Of a DNA stretch of 64,000 nucleotides, positions 27,851-36,727 are shown one piece after another. How positions within the stretch are numbered: the first letter of the stretch is position 1; each line of letters opens with the position of its first letter. The notes beneath the pieces were generated by a model, which was not told where the DNA came from, searched no databases, and was given only the letters and a program-made list of their open reading frames with translations. The stretch spans positions 1 through 64,000 of the forward strand of contig JAPLFJ010000069.1 of NCBI GenBank assembly GCA_026390735.1, read 5' to 3'. The DNA is from Ignavibacteriota bacterium (lineage in GTDB: Bacteria > Bacteroidota > Ignavibacteria > Tepidaquicellales > Tepidaquicellaceae). The translations under genes and the position numbers were made by a program.

Positions 27851-28768
27851 TTATCTTAGCAATACGAATTTCCTGGTTTCTACAGAGCTTCCTGTCTGCA
27901 ATCGGTAATAATAAACCCCGCTTGCTAAATTGCCTGCATTGAAATTCACCGACTTATAACCTGCCTGTTCAACACTGTTTACAAGTATTGCTACTTCTTT
28001 ACCATCAGCATCAAAAACTTTTAGAATAACGTGGTCCTGTTTTTGAAGCTGATAGCTGATTGTAGTGCTCGGGTTGAAGGGATTTGGATAGTTCTGCTTT
28101 AACTCGAACATTACAGGAAGTTCTCCTTCTGATATAGCGGTAGGGTTTATGGGAGTTACCCTCATATTATCTGCCATAAAAATAACACCATAGTCCTGAC
28201 ATGTTGGAGGTGGACTGGAATAATGAACAACTACGCTGTCAAAGCCCTGCACAAATGTGCACCTCAGCGTATCTACCGGCCAGGTACCTGGAAAAGTAGC
28301 AGTTCTTGTATTTGTTCCGACATAAACTCCGTTCTTATATGCAGTAACCCTCATCGTCGCTGCATCATCGCATCCCAGTTCCTGACAACTGTACATAATC
28401 GAGAATGCCGTAATTGTCGTATCGAAGCCAACCCGAAGATCTGCAAGATAAACGCTGCTGGGATATATAATCCTGCCCGAAAATCCCGGTGGTGTGAAAC
28501 CAATCGCGTTAGCGTTTTGGATTGAATATCCCTGACCTGTTGCAGAAAAGTGAGCGGTAATTCCGTTCACCGTAAGTGTTATCGGTAGTGCTGTGTATAG
28601 CGGAGCATTGTCAAAGTCAAATAATACCGTTTGGGCTGAGACCTGGGAAACCTGTGTAATCACAAAAAATGAGGTTATGCACAAAATTAAATTGCATTTT
28701 CTAAAAACGGATTCTCTTATTCTTTTTGAAAGAATAGAAAAGAACGAAATTCTAGAGTAAGTATACAT
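27851..28768 (-). CDS. T9SS-exported beta-sandwich protein
   Basis: The 305-residue protein has an N-terminal signal with an unusually long n-region (cleavage near SQVSAQT, residue 46). A lectin-like beta-sandwich of about 170 residues follows (FDFDNAPLYTALP, GFSGRIIYPSS, TAFSIMYSCQELGCDD). The last 80 residues are a T9SS sorting domain (ELKQNYPNPFNPSTT, GVYYYRLQTG). It is probably a surface-attached adhesin-like or carbohydrate-binding protein. Confidence 0.82.
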   Translation of the reverse strand: MYTYSRISFFSILSKRIRESVFRKCNLILCITSFFVITQVSQVSAQTVLFDFDNAPLYTALPITLTVNGITAHFSATGQGYSIQNANAIGFTPPGFSGRIIYPSSVYLADLRVGFDTTITAFSIMYSCQELGCDDAATMRVTAYKNGVYVGTNTRTATFPGTWPVDTLRCTFVQGFDSVVVHYSSPPPTCQDYGVIFMADNMRVTPINPTAISEGELPVMFELKQNYPNPFNPSTTISYQLQKQDHVILKVFDADGKEVAILVNSVEQAGYKSVNFNAGNLASGVYYYRLQTGSSVETRKFVLLR

Positions 28769-28869
28769 TCTGTTAGCCCCTTTAGTAATTTTGTTTTCCT
28801 AAAATTATTTTTTGTATTCGGTAAATACAACTCTCAATATATAAACTCTTCAAATGTACTTAATTTTAA

Positions 28870-28969
28870 TTTTAATCTCTTAGGGTAAATTCCCCGCCGC
28901 TTGCGGCGAAAGGTTTTTACAAATATAATAAATAGATACCCCGCTGCTTGCGGCGGGGAGTTTCATTTT
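28870..28969. repeat. 100-bp dispersed repeat, copy 2
   Basis: Identical base for base to 13334-13433 and in the same orientation, lying between the T9SS gene and the left end of the integrated element. See copy 1 for its palindromes. Confidence 0.9.
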
Positions 28970-29126
28970 CAAAGATATATTGACTTGGTTAGAAACATAA
29001 TTCTCTCCATTTCCATTTGGTATAAAACGGAACTTTGAAAAGCGATACAACATATACACAGTTATATACACAGTTCAAAAATTAGTTGAGGTATGATTTT
29101 ATTGAAAGATTCGATAAGGACATTAA

Positions 29127-29208
29127 AAAAGGGATACTTTCGCATCCCTTTTGGTTGGTATCAAGTGGACAGGGCCGGAATCGAACCGGCGACACACGGC
29201 TTTTCAGG
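29127..29208. repeat. Left attachment repeat (attL) with displaced tRNA-Phe 3' half
   Basis: These 82 bases are identical to 63682-63763. They hold a terminator hairpin (AAAAGGGAT..ATCCCTTTT) and the 3' half of tRNA-Phe in minus orientation, up to the anticodon stem. Past 29208 the tRNA sequence stops abruptly. This is the displaced 3' tRNA end expected from integrase-mediated insertion at a tRNA gene. Confidence 0.92.
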
Positions 29209-29223
29209 TTTTTTACCTACCCT

Positions 29224-29260
29224 AAAAACAGTTAAAATTTAAAACATTTTAACTGTTTTT
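29224..29260. repeat. Perfect inverted repeat beside attL
   Basis: AAAAACAGTTAAAAT (29224-29238) and ATTTTAACTGTTTTT (29246-29260) are perfect 15-base arms around a 7-base loop, just inside the element and upstream of the integrase gene. It can be a terminator isolating int from tRNA-side transcription, or a binding site for integrase or an accessory factor. Confidence 0.75.
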
Positions 29261-29261
29261 G

Positions 29262-29288
29262 AAAAATTACCCACTAAATTACCCACTC
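29262..29288. repeat. Tandem 12-bp repeat, candidate left integrase arm site
   Basis: AAATTACCCACT occurs twice in tandem, followed by C. The same tandem pair in the same orientation lies near the right end at 63549-63575. Direct repeats in both arms of an attachment site are typical integrase arm-binding sites. Confidence 0.75.
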
Positions 29289-29344
29289 AAGGTATCAAAA
29301 ATTGAATGTTTTAAGGAAATATCACCCTGATAGGAGCAACAATT

Positions 29345-30400
29345 ATGTTTTTAAGCAAATCTCCGAAAAGCGGTAAATACTACTTATACTATTTTGATGA
29401 GAATGGTAAAAGGCGTTCTGTCTCAACCAAAACTAAATTGAAAGCAGAAGCAAAGGAATTTGAAAAAGGATTTGTTGAAATGTTAGAAAACAGGAAAATT
29501 AAGCATGTGCCTCAAAATATCTATTATCTGGAAGATATAAAATCGGAAGTATTAAACTATACGATTAATAATTTAAGTATTCAGACACATAAAATATATG
29601 AAAGAGTATTCGCAAATATGATTTCTATATTGGGAAATATCCCAGCCAAAATAATCACAGTAAAAGATATTGAACGATACAAAGAAGAAAGAATTAAGAC
29701 TGTCAAGAAGATGACTTGTAATATTGAGTTAAAGGTAATGAAAGCAATCTTTAATATTTCGGTTCGTTTGGGAATATCATTGGTAAATCCAATTAAAGAT
29801 GTTAAGAAATTCTTCATTCCGGAAAAAGAAATATTGGCATTTAGTAACGAAGAAGTTAAAATACTGATGGAAATAATCCCTGAAAGCAAATTCAAGAACA
29901 TAGTTCGGTATGGATTATACACAGGCTGTAGATTAAATGAAATTCTCACATTACAATGGTCAGATGTTGATTTTGCAGATAGAATGGTAAAAATTAGAAA
30001 TAAACCCAACTTTCAAACTAAAACAGGTAAAATTCGTTATGTTCCTATGTCTATCAATTTATTTGAATTATTAAACTCATTACAAGGAAACAAAGATTAT
30101 AACATTATTGACTTCAGAACACCCGAAAAATTGGTTTTTGGAAACCCTGAAGGGAAATCATATAGTAAAAGTTATATATCAAGGAATTTCACAAAATACT
30201 TAAAAAAAGCACATCTCCCAAACAAGTTTCATTTTCATTGTTTAAGACACACATTTATAACCTCACTTATAAAAAGTAACGTTAATATAAATTATGTGAA
30301 AGAATTGGTTGGGCATAGCAACATTCAAACAACGATGTCGTATATTCACATATCTACAAACGATTTAAGAAAAGCAATAAATAAAATTGATATTTCTTAA
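29345..30400 (+). CDS. int: Tyrosine recombinase/integrase of the element
   Basis: The 351-residue protein catalyses site-specific integration into and excision from tRNA-Phe. It has an N-terminal AP2-like arm-binding part (about 1-55, KSGKYYLYYFDENGKRRS), a SAM-like core-binding domain (about 65-165) and a catalytic domain with Arg in TGCRLNEI (about 196), HCLRH (about 299-303), GHSNIQ and the nucleophile Tyr in MSYIH (about 333). AGGAG lies 8 bases before the ATG. It is the first gene inside attL. A truncated copy of its 3' end lies at 35986-36090. Confidence 0.95.
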   Translation: MFLSKSPKSGKYYLYYFDENGKRRSVSTKTKLKAEAKEFEKGFVEMLENRKIKHVPQNIYYLEDIKSEVLNYTINNLSIQTHKIYERVFANMISILGNIPAKIITVKDIERYKEERIKTVKKMTCNIELKVMKAIFNISVRLGISLVNPIKDVKKFFIPEKEILAFSNEEVKILMEIIPESKFKNIVRYGLYTGCRLNEILTLQWSDVDFADRMVKIRNKPNFQTKTGKIRYVPMSINLFELLNSLQGNKDYNIIDFRTPEKLVFGNPEGKSYSKSYISRNFTKYLKKAHLPNKFHFHCLRHTFITSLIKSNVNINYVKELVGHSNIQTTMSYIHISTNDLRKAINKIDIS

Positions 30401-30471
30401 GTCTGTTTTGAGTTATTCATTAAGAAAGGAGTATTAACTGTTCTTTTATACCTTTCAGAAAATAGTCACAT

Positions 30472-30951
30472 TTAACTCAACATTTCATCTTTAAAGTTCT
30501 GCCAAAAAGTTTGATTGTTGTATTTAATAGTGGATTGAAAGTTTGTTGCGATATCATCTTTGTCTCCACCTAAATATTCCGCATAATTATCTTTGCCACC
30601 ACTTTCCATTCCAAAATAAGAAGCAATCATACCACCAAGCAAAACTGGCCAGATTGTTCCAATTGAAGCAGAAAAGGCAATCCCAATTAATAATGAGAGA
30701 GTAGCAAAGACTTTATACAATCCTTCGTGATGGTTATGTTCTTTTGCTTTTATTAGGGCATTGGCAGCCTTATGAATTTTATCAGTGTTGGCATTTGGAT
30801 TTATATCAACTACTGCCTTTTTGATTTCATCAACAGATTTTGCACTTAATATCTTGTGGCTTAAGTCTGAAATGTCTTTTACTGGTGTATTAACATGTTC
30901 AGATAGGTGTTCTGCTGTTATTCTTGCAATATTATTATGTTTTTCTTCCAT
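30472..30951 (-). CDS. Small membrane protein, unknown
   Basis: The predicted start is at the MEEKH codon (30951), giving 159 residues; the frame is open a further 11 codons upstream. An N-terminal helical part (to about residue 90) precedes two closely spaced hydrophobic helices (YKVFATLSLLIGIAFSAS and IGTIWPVLLGGMIASYFG). The soluble tail is Asp/Asn-rich. It is convergent with the integrase gene and is the last gene of the minus-strand SAM/TPR operon. No family recognised. Confidence 0.6.
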   Translation of the reverse strand: MEEKHNNIARITAEHLSEHVNTPVKDISDLSHKILSAKSVDEIKKAVVDINPNANTDKIHKAANALIKAKEHNHHEGLYKVFATLSLLIGIAFSASIGTIWPVLLGGMIASYFGMESGGKDNYAEYLGGDKDDIATNFQSTIKYNNQTFWQNFKDEMLS

Positions 30952-31010
30952 ATTAATTCTTTTGTATGCTTTTATAAATTGCAAATTACATTATCATTAA
31001 ACAGTAATAA

Positions 31011-31544
31011 TTAATTGGCATTTTTGTCATAATCTTTCTTGTAAAAATCAAATAACTCTTTGGGTTTGCTTTGTTTGTCTTCATCAAATTGATTATCCTG
31101 CCATTTTATCCAATGATACCATTTATCTCTATCATCCATTTCTTCTTTTTTTAAAGCTTCAATATATTCTTCTCCATCCGCAAGACTATACCCCCTTTTT
31201 TTCATCTCTAAATATCCCACTATTAATTGAGGTGCAAAAAACCATGCAAAGCTCCATTCAAACAAAGTTACTAAAGCAATAGTTATAATTACAGAAGCAA
31301 TTTCAATTGATGATAATATTATTTGGCTTTGTTTGCTTGGTTTATGGATTTCGGTTTCTTTATTTGTTGAGGAGTTTTTAATTAATAACCATTTCAGAAG
31401 CCATAAAAAGCCCATAACAAAAATTATAACATAAAACGGAATATCATAAGCAATATAAAGGGCAACGACTAACATCATTACAAAGACCTCAATGATATAA
31501 AATATCTTTTTGTCTTTATTCGTTATTATTTGTAGTTTTATCAT
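31011..31544 (-). CDS. Membrane protein, unknown
   Basis: The 177-residue protein has about three predicted membrane helices (about 15-33, 35-52 and 80-110) and a charged C-terminal tail with WYHWIKWQDNQFDED. It resembles no family I can name. It lies 59 bases before the preceding small membrane gene and follows a degenerate fragment of another operon member. Confidence 0.6.
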   Translation of the reverse strand: MIKLQIITNKDKKIFYIIEVFVMMLVVALYIAYDIPFYVIIFVMGFLWLLKWLLIKNSSTNKETEIHKPSKQSQIILSSIEIASVIITIALVTLFEWSFAWFFAPQLIVGYLEMKKRGYSLADGEEYIEALKKEEMDDRDKWYHWIKWQDNQFDEDKQSKPKELFDFYKKDYDKNAN

Positions 31545-31593
31545 TTTGTTGTTTAACTCCGTTAAAACAATATTATTGTATTTTTCATTATTA

Positions 31594-31743
31594 TTAATAA
31601 CCTGTTAAGGCATAAAGTTTTTTCCTAAATTTATTCACTGTTGCTTGCACTGATTTATTTGGTCTTCTCAATTTTTTGTTCTCATATAAAGAGCTATCAC
31701 CAGCCTTGTTATAATGAGCACTCTTATTTCTTCAATTGACCAT
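31594..31743 (-). pseudogene. Degenerate N-terminal fragment related to the 126-residue membrane protein
   Basis: Translated on the minus strand it reads MVN, a TGA stop, then RNKSAHYNKAGDSSLYENKK and a further stretch ending ALTGY-stop. The part NKSAHYNKAGDSSLYENKK lines up with NKNNAHKNKTGDNSIHKNKV of the neighbouring intact gene, so it is a diverged duplicate of its 5' end that lost the membrane region. Confidence 0.5.
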
Positions 31744-31780
31744 AATCATATATATTTTATCCTTATTATCTAACTCCTTA

Positions 31781-32161
31781 TTACTTCTTTATTCTTTCTT
31801 CCTCTTTTTCTTCTTTTTTTCTTTTTATTTTGTAATAGTTCTTTATAAAATTTTGTCTATACAATCTTTTCTTTGCTTGTTCTTTTTCATAGTCATCACA
31901 GGCTTTTTCATAATCATCATCCCCACCAGTAACACCAAGACTCTTTTTATCCAAATATCTTGCAAGTAATATAGCGATTAATAAAGAAATACCAAAAGTT
32001 GGGACACCCAATAAAAACCCCAATATCATTATTACACTTTTAGAAAACCTTAATGATACTGCCACAGGTTCAATGGGTTTTATAAATACTTTATTCTTGT
32101 GAATAGAATTATCACCAGTCTTGTTTTTATGAGCATTATTCTTATTTGAGTTTGTTATCAT
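31781..32161 (-). CDS. Small membrane protein with basic coiled-coil tail
   Basis: The 126-residue protein begins with a polar Asn/Lys-rich stretch, then two hydrophobic helices (VIMILGFLLGVPTFGISLLIAILLA region, about 42-68), then a strongly charged Lys/Glu tail of about 45 residues that should form a helix. Its start codon overlaps the stop of the TPR gene upstream by one base, so the two are translationally coupled. Function unknown. Confidence 0.62.
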   Translation of the reverse strand: MITNSNKNNAHKNKTGDNSIHKNKVFIKPIEPVAVSLRFSKSVIMILGFLLGVPTFGISLLIAILLARYLDKKSLGVTGGDDDYEKACDDYEKEQAKKRLYRQNFIKNYYKIKRKKEEKEEERIKK

Positions 32162-33696
32162 TATTTTTTTTCCTTGCTGTATTTATCCAATTCATCTTTT
32201 GAATTTGTATTACCAAGTGAACTGGCTTTTTTCCAATCAGCTATTGCTTTAGTTTTATTCCCCAAGTCTTTATATGTATATCCACGATTGTTATATGCGT
32301 CTGCATGTTTTGGATCTAATTCTATTGCTTTACTATAATCTACGATGGCTTTATTGAGTCTACTTCTCCAATTCCCTGCATCTAAATATGAGTCTCCCGC
32401 ATTACGATATGCGTTTCCACGGTTAAAATATGCTTGTGCATAATTTGAGTCACATTTTATAGCTTTTGTATAATCAGATATCCCATTTGAGTAGTCCTTT
32501 AACTCTATATAAGCAATCGCACGATTATTGTAGGAATAAGCTTGATAATAATATAGTTCTATTGATTTAGTGTCGTCCGAAATTGCTTTTGCGTAATCTT
32601 TTAAATAAAAATAAGCATTTGCACGGTTAAAATAGGCTTCTCCATATTTTGGGTTCTTTTCTATTGCTTTGTTATATAAATTAACTGCTTCATTATAATT
32701 ACCCAATTTAAAAATATCATCTCCTTGCTTCTTATATTCTGCTGCCGAGTATTCAAATTTACAATTTTCTTTTAATAGGTCTTTTGCCTCTATAACTCCT
32801 AATGAAGATGCTTTTTGCCAATCATTGCAAGCATTTGCATTCTTCCCCAGTTTATTATATGCAATCCCACGATAATAGTAAGCCTTTTCATTCATTGGAT
32901 TTAATTCAATTGATTTGGAATAATCAGATATAGCTTTTGTATATTCATTTAGTAAGGAATAAGCAATCCCGCGACTATAATAAGCATTTCCGGAATTTGG
33001 TTTTAATTCAATTAGTTTTGTATAATCCAATATTGCATTGGAATATTCTTTTAATTCCGAATATGCTTTTCCTCTAATATCATAATTATCAAAATTATCT
33101 GGAGCTATTTTAATTGCACTGTTATAATCTGAAAATGCATTGGTATAATCTTGTAATTCAAAGTAATTATGTCCACGATTTAAATAAGCCTTTTCGTAAT
33201 CAGGTTTAATTTCAATTGCTTTTGTGTATAAAATATTTGCTTCTTGATAATTCTTAAAATCAGTCATTTTTTCAGCTCTGTTGAAATAATCTCTGGCTTC
33301 TCTTAAATCATTTTGAATTTCACTATTTTTCTTCTCTTCATTTTCTCTTTCTTTTTCTCTTTCTTTTTGTTCTTTTGATTTACCCTGTTTGCGGTGAATC
33401 TTAAATGTTACATTCTTGCTTAATTCAACCAATGTTAATGTTTTACTTTCTCCAACAATACCGTCTCCAATTGCTTGTAGATAACCACCAGTTGAAGTAA
33501 CGACAGAAACGGAAAATGCTTCATTGCTTCTATTTTCTTCCCAATATCCTTTCCCTACCCCATCCACTACCAAAACTCCGTTTGAATAAAATGTATAAGA
33601 ATCGTAAATCCCCATAACCTCTTGTGCTCGTGTCGTAAAGGATAGTATAATTACAAATAAAAACGATAAAATCAAAATGCGTATTTTTGTATTCAT
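32161..33696 (-). CDS. Exported TPR-repeat protein
   Basis: The 511-residue protein has a signal peptide (about 1-24, ending TRAQE), a small beta domain (25-100), a charged coiled-coil stretch (KEQKEREKERENEEKK, about 107-125) and then ten or more TPR units in two blocks (about 135-300 and 320-500), separated by a Cys-containing spacer. It should serve as a periplasmic or surface scaffold. It lies 49 bases after the SAM-domain gene and overlaps the next membrane gene by a base. Confidence 0.78.
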   Translation of the reverse strand: MNTKIRILILSFLFVIILSFTTRAQEVMGIYDSYTFYSNGVLVVDGVGKGYWEENRSNEAFSVSVVTSTGGYLQAIGDGIVGESKTLTLVELSKNVTFKIHRKQGKSKEQKEREKERENEEKKNSEIQNDLREARDYFNRAEKMTDFKNYQEANILYTKAIEIKPDYEKAYLNRGHNYFELQDYTNAFSDYNSAIKIAPDNFDNYDIRGKAYSELKEYSNAILDYTKLIELKPNSGNAYYSRGIAYSLLNEYTKAISDYSKSIELNPMNEKAYYYRGIAYNKLGKNANACNDWQKASSLGVIEAKDLLKENCKFEYSAAEYKKQGDDIFKLGNYNEAVNLYNKAIEKNPKYGEAYFNRANAYFYLKDYAKAISDDTKSIELYYYQAYSYNNRAIAYIELKDYSNGISDYTKAIKCDSNYAQAYFNRGNAYRNAGDSYLDAGNWRSRLNKAIVDYSKAIELDPKHADAYNNRGYTYKDLGNKTKAIADWKKASSLGNTNSKDELDKYSKEKK

Positions 33697-33745
33697 TATT
33701 GTTAATTTATTTACTTATTAAATAGTTTTATTTAAACACCACATT

Positions 33746-35767
33746 TTATTTACTACTGCGATAAATTATATTGCTCTCTTTGTCCAGAACAAACATTTCT
33801 ACAATAATAGACTCCACTTGACACATAAAATCTGAATAGTCTGAATATTCGTTGTTTATTTCGGTAATCTTATACAAACTACACACTTTATAATCTGATG
33901 GGGAGTTGTTTAAAGTGGATAAAATATTTGGATTGAGAATATTAGGGCGACCTATTGATAATTCGTATCCATAATAATCCACGTTTTCATTGTATTTGTC
34001 AGAGTTTTGCAGTTTGTCTTTTTTGTTCTTTTTTAATATAAATGTTGAGTTATCTTTCCAAATAGCATAAGGAACAGTAAGTTTGAATATTTTAGAAGTG
34101 TCACAAAAAGTCTTTGAGTCTATAATTGAACCATAAGTGCTTAATTTCACATCCTTCTTTTTTAGTTTTTCTTTACCGTTTATTAAATAATAATCCTCTT
34201 TGCGGTCAATATTCTTAATCTCTGTATATTTGGTTAAATCAAAACTAAAATATTCATTTTTGGCTTCTTCGTTTTTAGAACTTGTTTGCTTTATTTTAAA
34301 AGCAGTAATAGGTATTAAAAGCCATTCATTGTTTTTTAGTGGTAATACAATTTTATCATTATTATAATCTAAATTAACACCCTCAAATAAGTTTATGAAA
34401 TTTACAGGATTGGAAGAGGACTCATTTATATCATCAAAATTCACCATAAATTGCACGGTGCTATTGTTGTTAACTTGGATTTCACTTGTTGCATTCAGTT
34501 CTCCTTCAAATTTGGGGCTAAACATTACTGTTTTATTAGGGTTATTAGTTGATAATTTGTATCCGTTTTTTGTGTCTCTTAAAAGTTGAAAAGTAAGAGA
34601 ATATTTTATTAATAAATCTTTATCAATATTGTTTTTAATACTTGCTTTTACTTCCCCACCTTTAGTAAAAATTCCAGAATAAACCACACTTATAGTTTCA
34701 AAACTAAAATTTAATTCATTTAGTCCTTTATCTTTTAAATATCCCTTTTTAGTCTTTTCTATATACTCTGTTGCAATACCACTGTCTTCAGGCAATAATT
34801 CGTTTAAAAAATACGAAAACGATTTCACCCAATTATTTGCTTCAAACGATTGTAATCCATTAGCCAAATTAATTTTTAATTTAGCTTTTTTATAATCATC
34901 ATCGTCAACCTTGATTTTCTGTAGACTTTCTATAGCCAAATCGTATCTTCTTTCTTTAATTAATTCAACTCCTTTTTCGTAATTACTTTTAAATCCCAAT
35001 GGAGATACCTTTAAAATAATGACAATCAAAATCATAATTACGAGCGCAACTGCTATTAATAAACCCTTGTTGTTGTTTTTTCTCAAAATCTCCTTTTTAG
35101 GATTTTGCTTAATCAAATTACTCTCGGAATGTTCAGAATGATTTGGATGTGTTTTTGAATTACCACTGGATTTTACATTCTTTGTGTCCTGTTGGGAATT
35201 TGTATCAATATGTCTGTGACCCACCTTTTTATCTTCATGTGCAACACCATAAGTTGAATTATAAATAAAATTGTTATCAAGTTCGCTTATAGCTTGCTTA
35301 ATCAGTCTTTGATGCCCTATTGAACTTATTCCAATCGTTTTAAGGTCCTGAATAGTTAATTTTTTGAAAACCTCAATATCTTTTATATTATTATTCCAAA
35401 ACAAATCAAAATATTCTATTGACTCCAAATCCTTGAGAAAATTTATCAGGAATGTTTCAAATATGTTCTGTAATTCAAGGTTATGGTTGATATTAGAAGT
35501 ATTTTGCTCCTCATTAATAATGCGATTATTCTTGGGTTTGGCTTCATAAATTGATTTATAAATAGCATTATCTTTAAGATTCTTAATAGCTAATAATATT
35601 AGTTTCTGGTGACCCACAGATTTAATTCCTATTTCTTCAAGTTCGTGGATTTTCAGTTTCTTGAAATCCTCAATGTTCTTTATATCATTTTTCCAAAACA
35701 AATCAAAATATTCTTCTGATTCTAAATCTTTAAGAAAGCTTTTTAGAAATGTTTCAAATTTATCCAT
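33746..35767 (-). CDS. Membrane protein with two N-terminal SAM-like domains
   Basis: The 673-residue protein starts with two tandem, closely similar sterile-alpha-motif-like domains (about 2-65 and 101-163), each of the pattern FLKDLESxEYFDLFW, IxDFKKL and IGIxSVGHQxLI. SAM domains polymerise or dock partners. A Ser/His/Asn linker precedes one membrane helix (about 234-253), then a TPR-like stretch (YEKGVELIKERRYDLAIESLQKI) and a long beta-rich domain. So the SAM pair should lie in the cytoplasm and the rest outside. It heads the operon with the TPR protein. Intact SAM pairs are rare in bacteria. Confidence 0.72.
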   Translation of the reverse strand: MDKFETFLKSFLKDLESEEYFDLFWKNDIKNIEDFKKLKIHELEEIGIKSVGHQKLILLAIKNLKDNAIYKSIYEAKPKNNRIINEEQNTSNINHNLELQNIFETFLINFLKDLESIEYFDLFWNNNIKDIEVFKKLTIQDLKTIGISSIGHQRLIKQAISELDNNFIYNSTYGVAHEDKKVGHRHIDTNSQQDTKNVKSSGNSKTHPNHSEHSESNLIKQNPKKEILRKNNNKGLLIAVALVIMILIVIILKVSPLGFKSNYEKGVELIKERRYDLAIESLQKIKVDDDDYKKAKLKINLANGLQSFEANNWVKSFSYFLNELLPEDSGIATEYIEKTKKGYLKDKGLNELNFSFETISVVYSGIFTKGGEVKASIKNNIDKDLLIKYSLTFQLLRDTKNGYKLSTNNPNKTVMFSPKFEGELNATSEIQVNNNSTVQFMVNFDDINESSSNPVNFINLFEGVNLDYNNDKIVLPLKNNEWLLIPITAFKIKQTSSKNEEAKNEYFSFDLTKYTEIKNIDRKEDYYLINGKEKLKKKDVKLSTYGSIIDSKTFCDTSKIFKLTVPYAIWKDNSTFILKKNKKDKLQNSDKYNENVDYYGYELSIGRPNILNPNILSTLNNSPSDYKVCSLYKITEINNEYSDYSDFMCQVESIIVEMFVLDKESNIIYRSSK

Positions 35768-36226
35768 ACATACTAAATATTATAAATTAGTAAATTAAAA
35801 TATTGAGAACTTAAAATAACGCTTATAGCCTTGATGACTTTTAATATGTTTCTCTTAATATATTAATATAACAAATGAACGTATTTTTGGAGAAAAATGC
35901 GAAAATAATAAAACCATTATTATATTGGAATAATAGTGAGAAGTAATATCATTTTCAAACTAATTATTAAATCCTATCCAGAGCAAAGTATAAATTGGTT
36001 ATAAATAGCGACATTCAATCAACAATGTCTTATATTCATATATCTACAAACGATTTGAGAACAGCAATAAATAAGATTGAGATATCTTAAAATTTATTTG
36101 GATTCCATCCATAAACTTCTCTGACTAAATAAGCATGTCCGTTAATATATTGCTTATGAAGTAATAAGGTATTTTAAAAATTGATTCAAAACTCTAATTT
36201 ACATTTGAAATAAAACATTTAATGAT
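35768..36226. other. Intergenic region holding an integrase remnant
   Basis: AT-rich stretch between the divergent SAM gene and two small plus-strand genes. The only recognisable content is the 3' tail of an integrase gene (next entry). The rest shows no coding frame. Confidence 0.5.
35986..36090 (+). pseudogene. Remnant of a second integrase, C-terminal 30 codons
   Basis: The frame reads KYKLVINSDIQSTMSYIH and then STNDLRTAINKIEIS-stop, matching the last residues of the intact integrase (LVGHSNIQTTMSYIH ... STNDLRKAINKIDIS) with few changes. Upstream of 35986 the frame has stops and no match. It keeps the Tyr nucleophile but lacks everything else. Confidence 0.85.
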
Positions 36227-36394
36227 ATGGCTAAAAGTATAAAACCCAAACCGAAACCAAAGAAGAAAATTAAGCCTACAAAAGCAGAGAAAGAGCAGGC
36301 GCAATATGATGCTGGTGCAAAACAAAAGTTTATTGATAATATTATAAGGGGCGGTGGTTCTGTAAGGGAAATCACCGATCCATTTGGAAGATAA
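36227..36394 (+). CDS. Small basic protein, unknown
   Basis: ATG at 36227 gives 55 residues: a Lys/Pro-rich basic start (MAKSIKPKPKPKKKIKP) then AEKEQAQYDAGAKQKF and GGGSVREITDPFGR. It is too short to place but is followed 11 bases later by a second small co-directional ORF, so the pair looks like a real two-gene unit. It could bind nucleic acid through its basic start (inference). Confidence 0.5.
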   Translation: MAKSIKPKPKPKKKIKPTKAEKEQAQYDAGAKQKFIDNIIRGGGSVREITDPFGR

Positions 36395-36405
36395 ACAGTA
36401 AAATC

Positions 36406-36675
36406 ATGGAAGAAAGCTGGCTTACAAGAAAATTGACTATAGAAGAAGCCGAAACAGAACATTTGGTAAAGGATGACAGACTTGGTTCTGAACCAGTTCC
36501 TTTCGGATTTAACAACGCCTCTTGGAAACAATTATTGTCAATGATGCAGAATGGTGACGAACTTTGGGAATATTGTAGTCCAAAGAAAACATGGGAATTA
36601 CTTATGGGTGTCGCTGGAATTGCTATATTACGAAATGGAGAAATTGTTGGAGCAATTACTACATTAGAAAATTAA
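36406..36675 (+). CDS. Small protein, unknown
   Basis: The 89-residue acidic protein (ELWEYCSPKKTWELLMGVAGIAILRNGEIVGAITTLEN at its end, with one Cys) looks folded: helices then two strands. It lies right after the small basic gene; acidic-plus-basic pairs of this size recall antitoxin/toxin or inhibitor pairs, but nothing confirms that. A short GC-rich hairpin (CTCCGCAG..CTGCGGAG, 36681-36706) follows its stop and can terminate it. Confidence 0.5.
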   Translation: MEESWLTRKLTIEEAETEHLVKDDRLGSEPVPFGFNNASWKQLLSMMQNGDELWEYCSPKKTWELLMGVAGIAILRNGEIVGAITTLEN

Positions 36676-36680
36676 GATGA

Positions 36681-36706
36681 CTCTCCGCAGAAATATCTGC
36701 GGAGAG
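36681..36706 (+). terminator. Hairpin after the small plus-strand pair
   Basis: CTCTCCGCAG and CTGCGGAGAG form a 10-bp stem around AAATAT between the plus-strand pair and the convergent minus-strand GTPase operon. The T-run is poor, so it is only a probable terminator. Confidence 0.6.
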
Positions 36707-36727
36707 GTGACATTTTAAATATGACAA

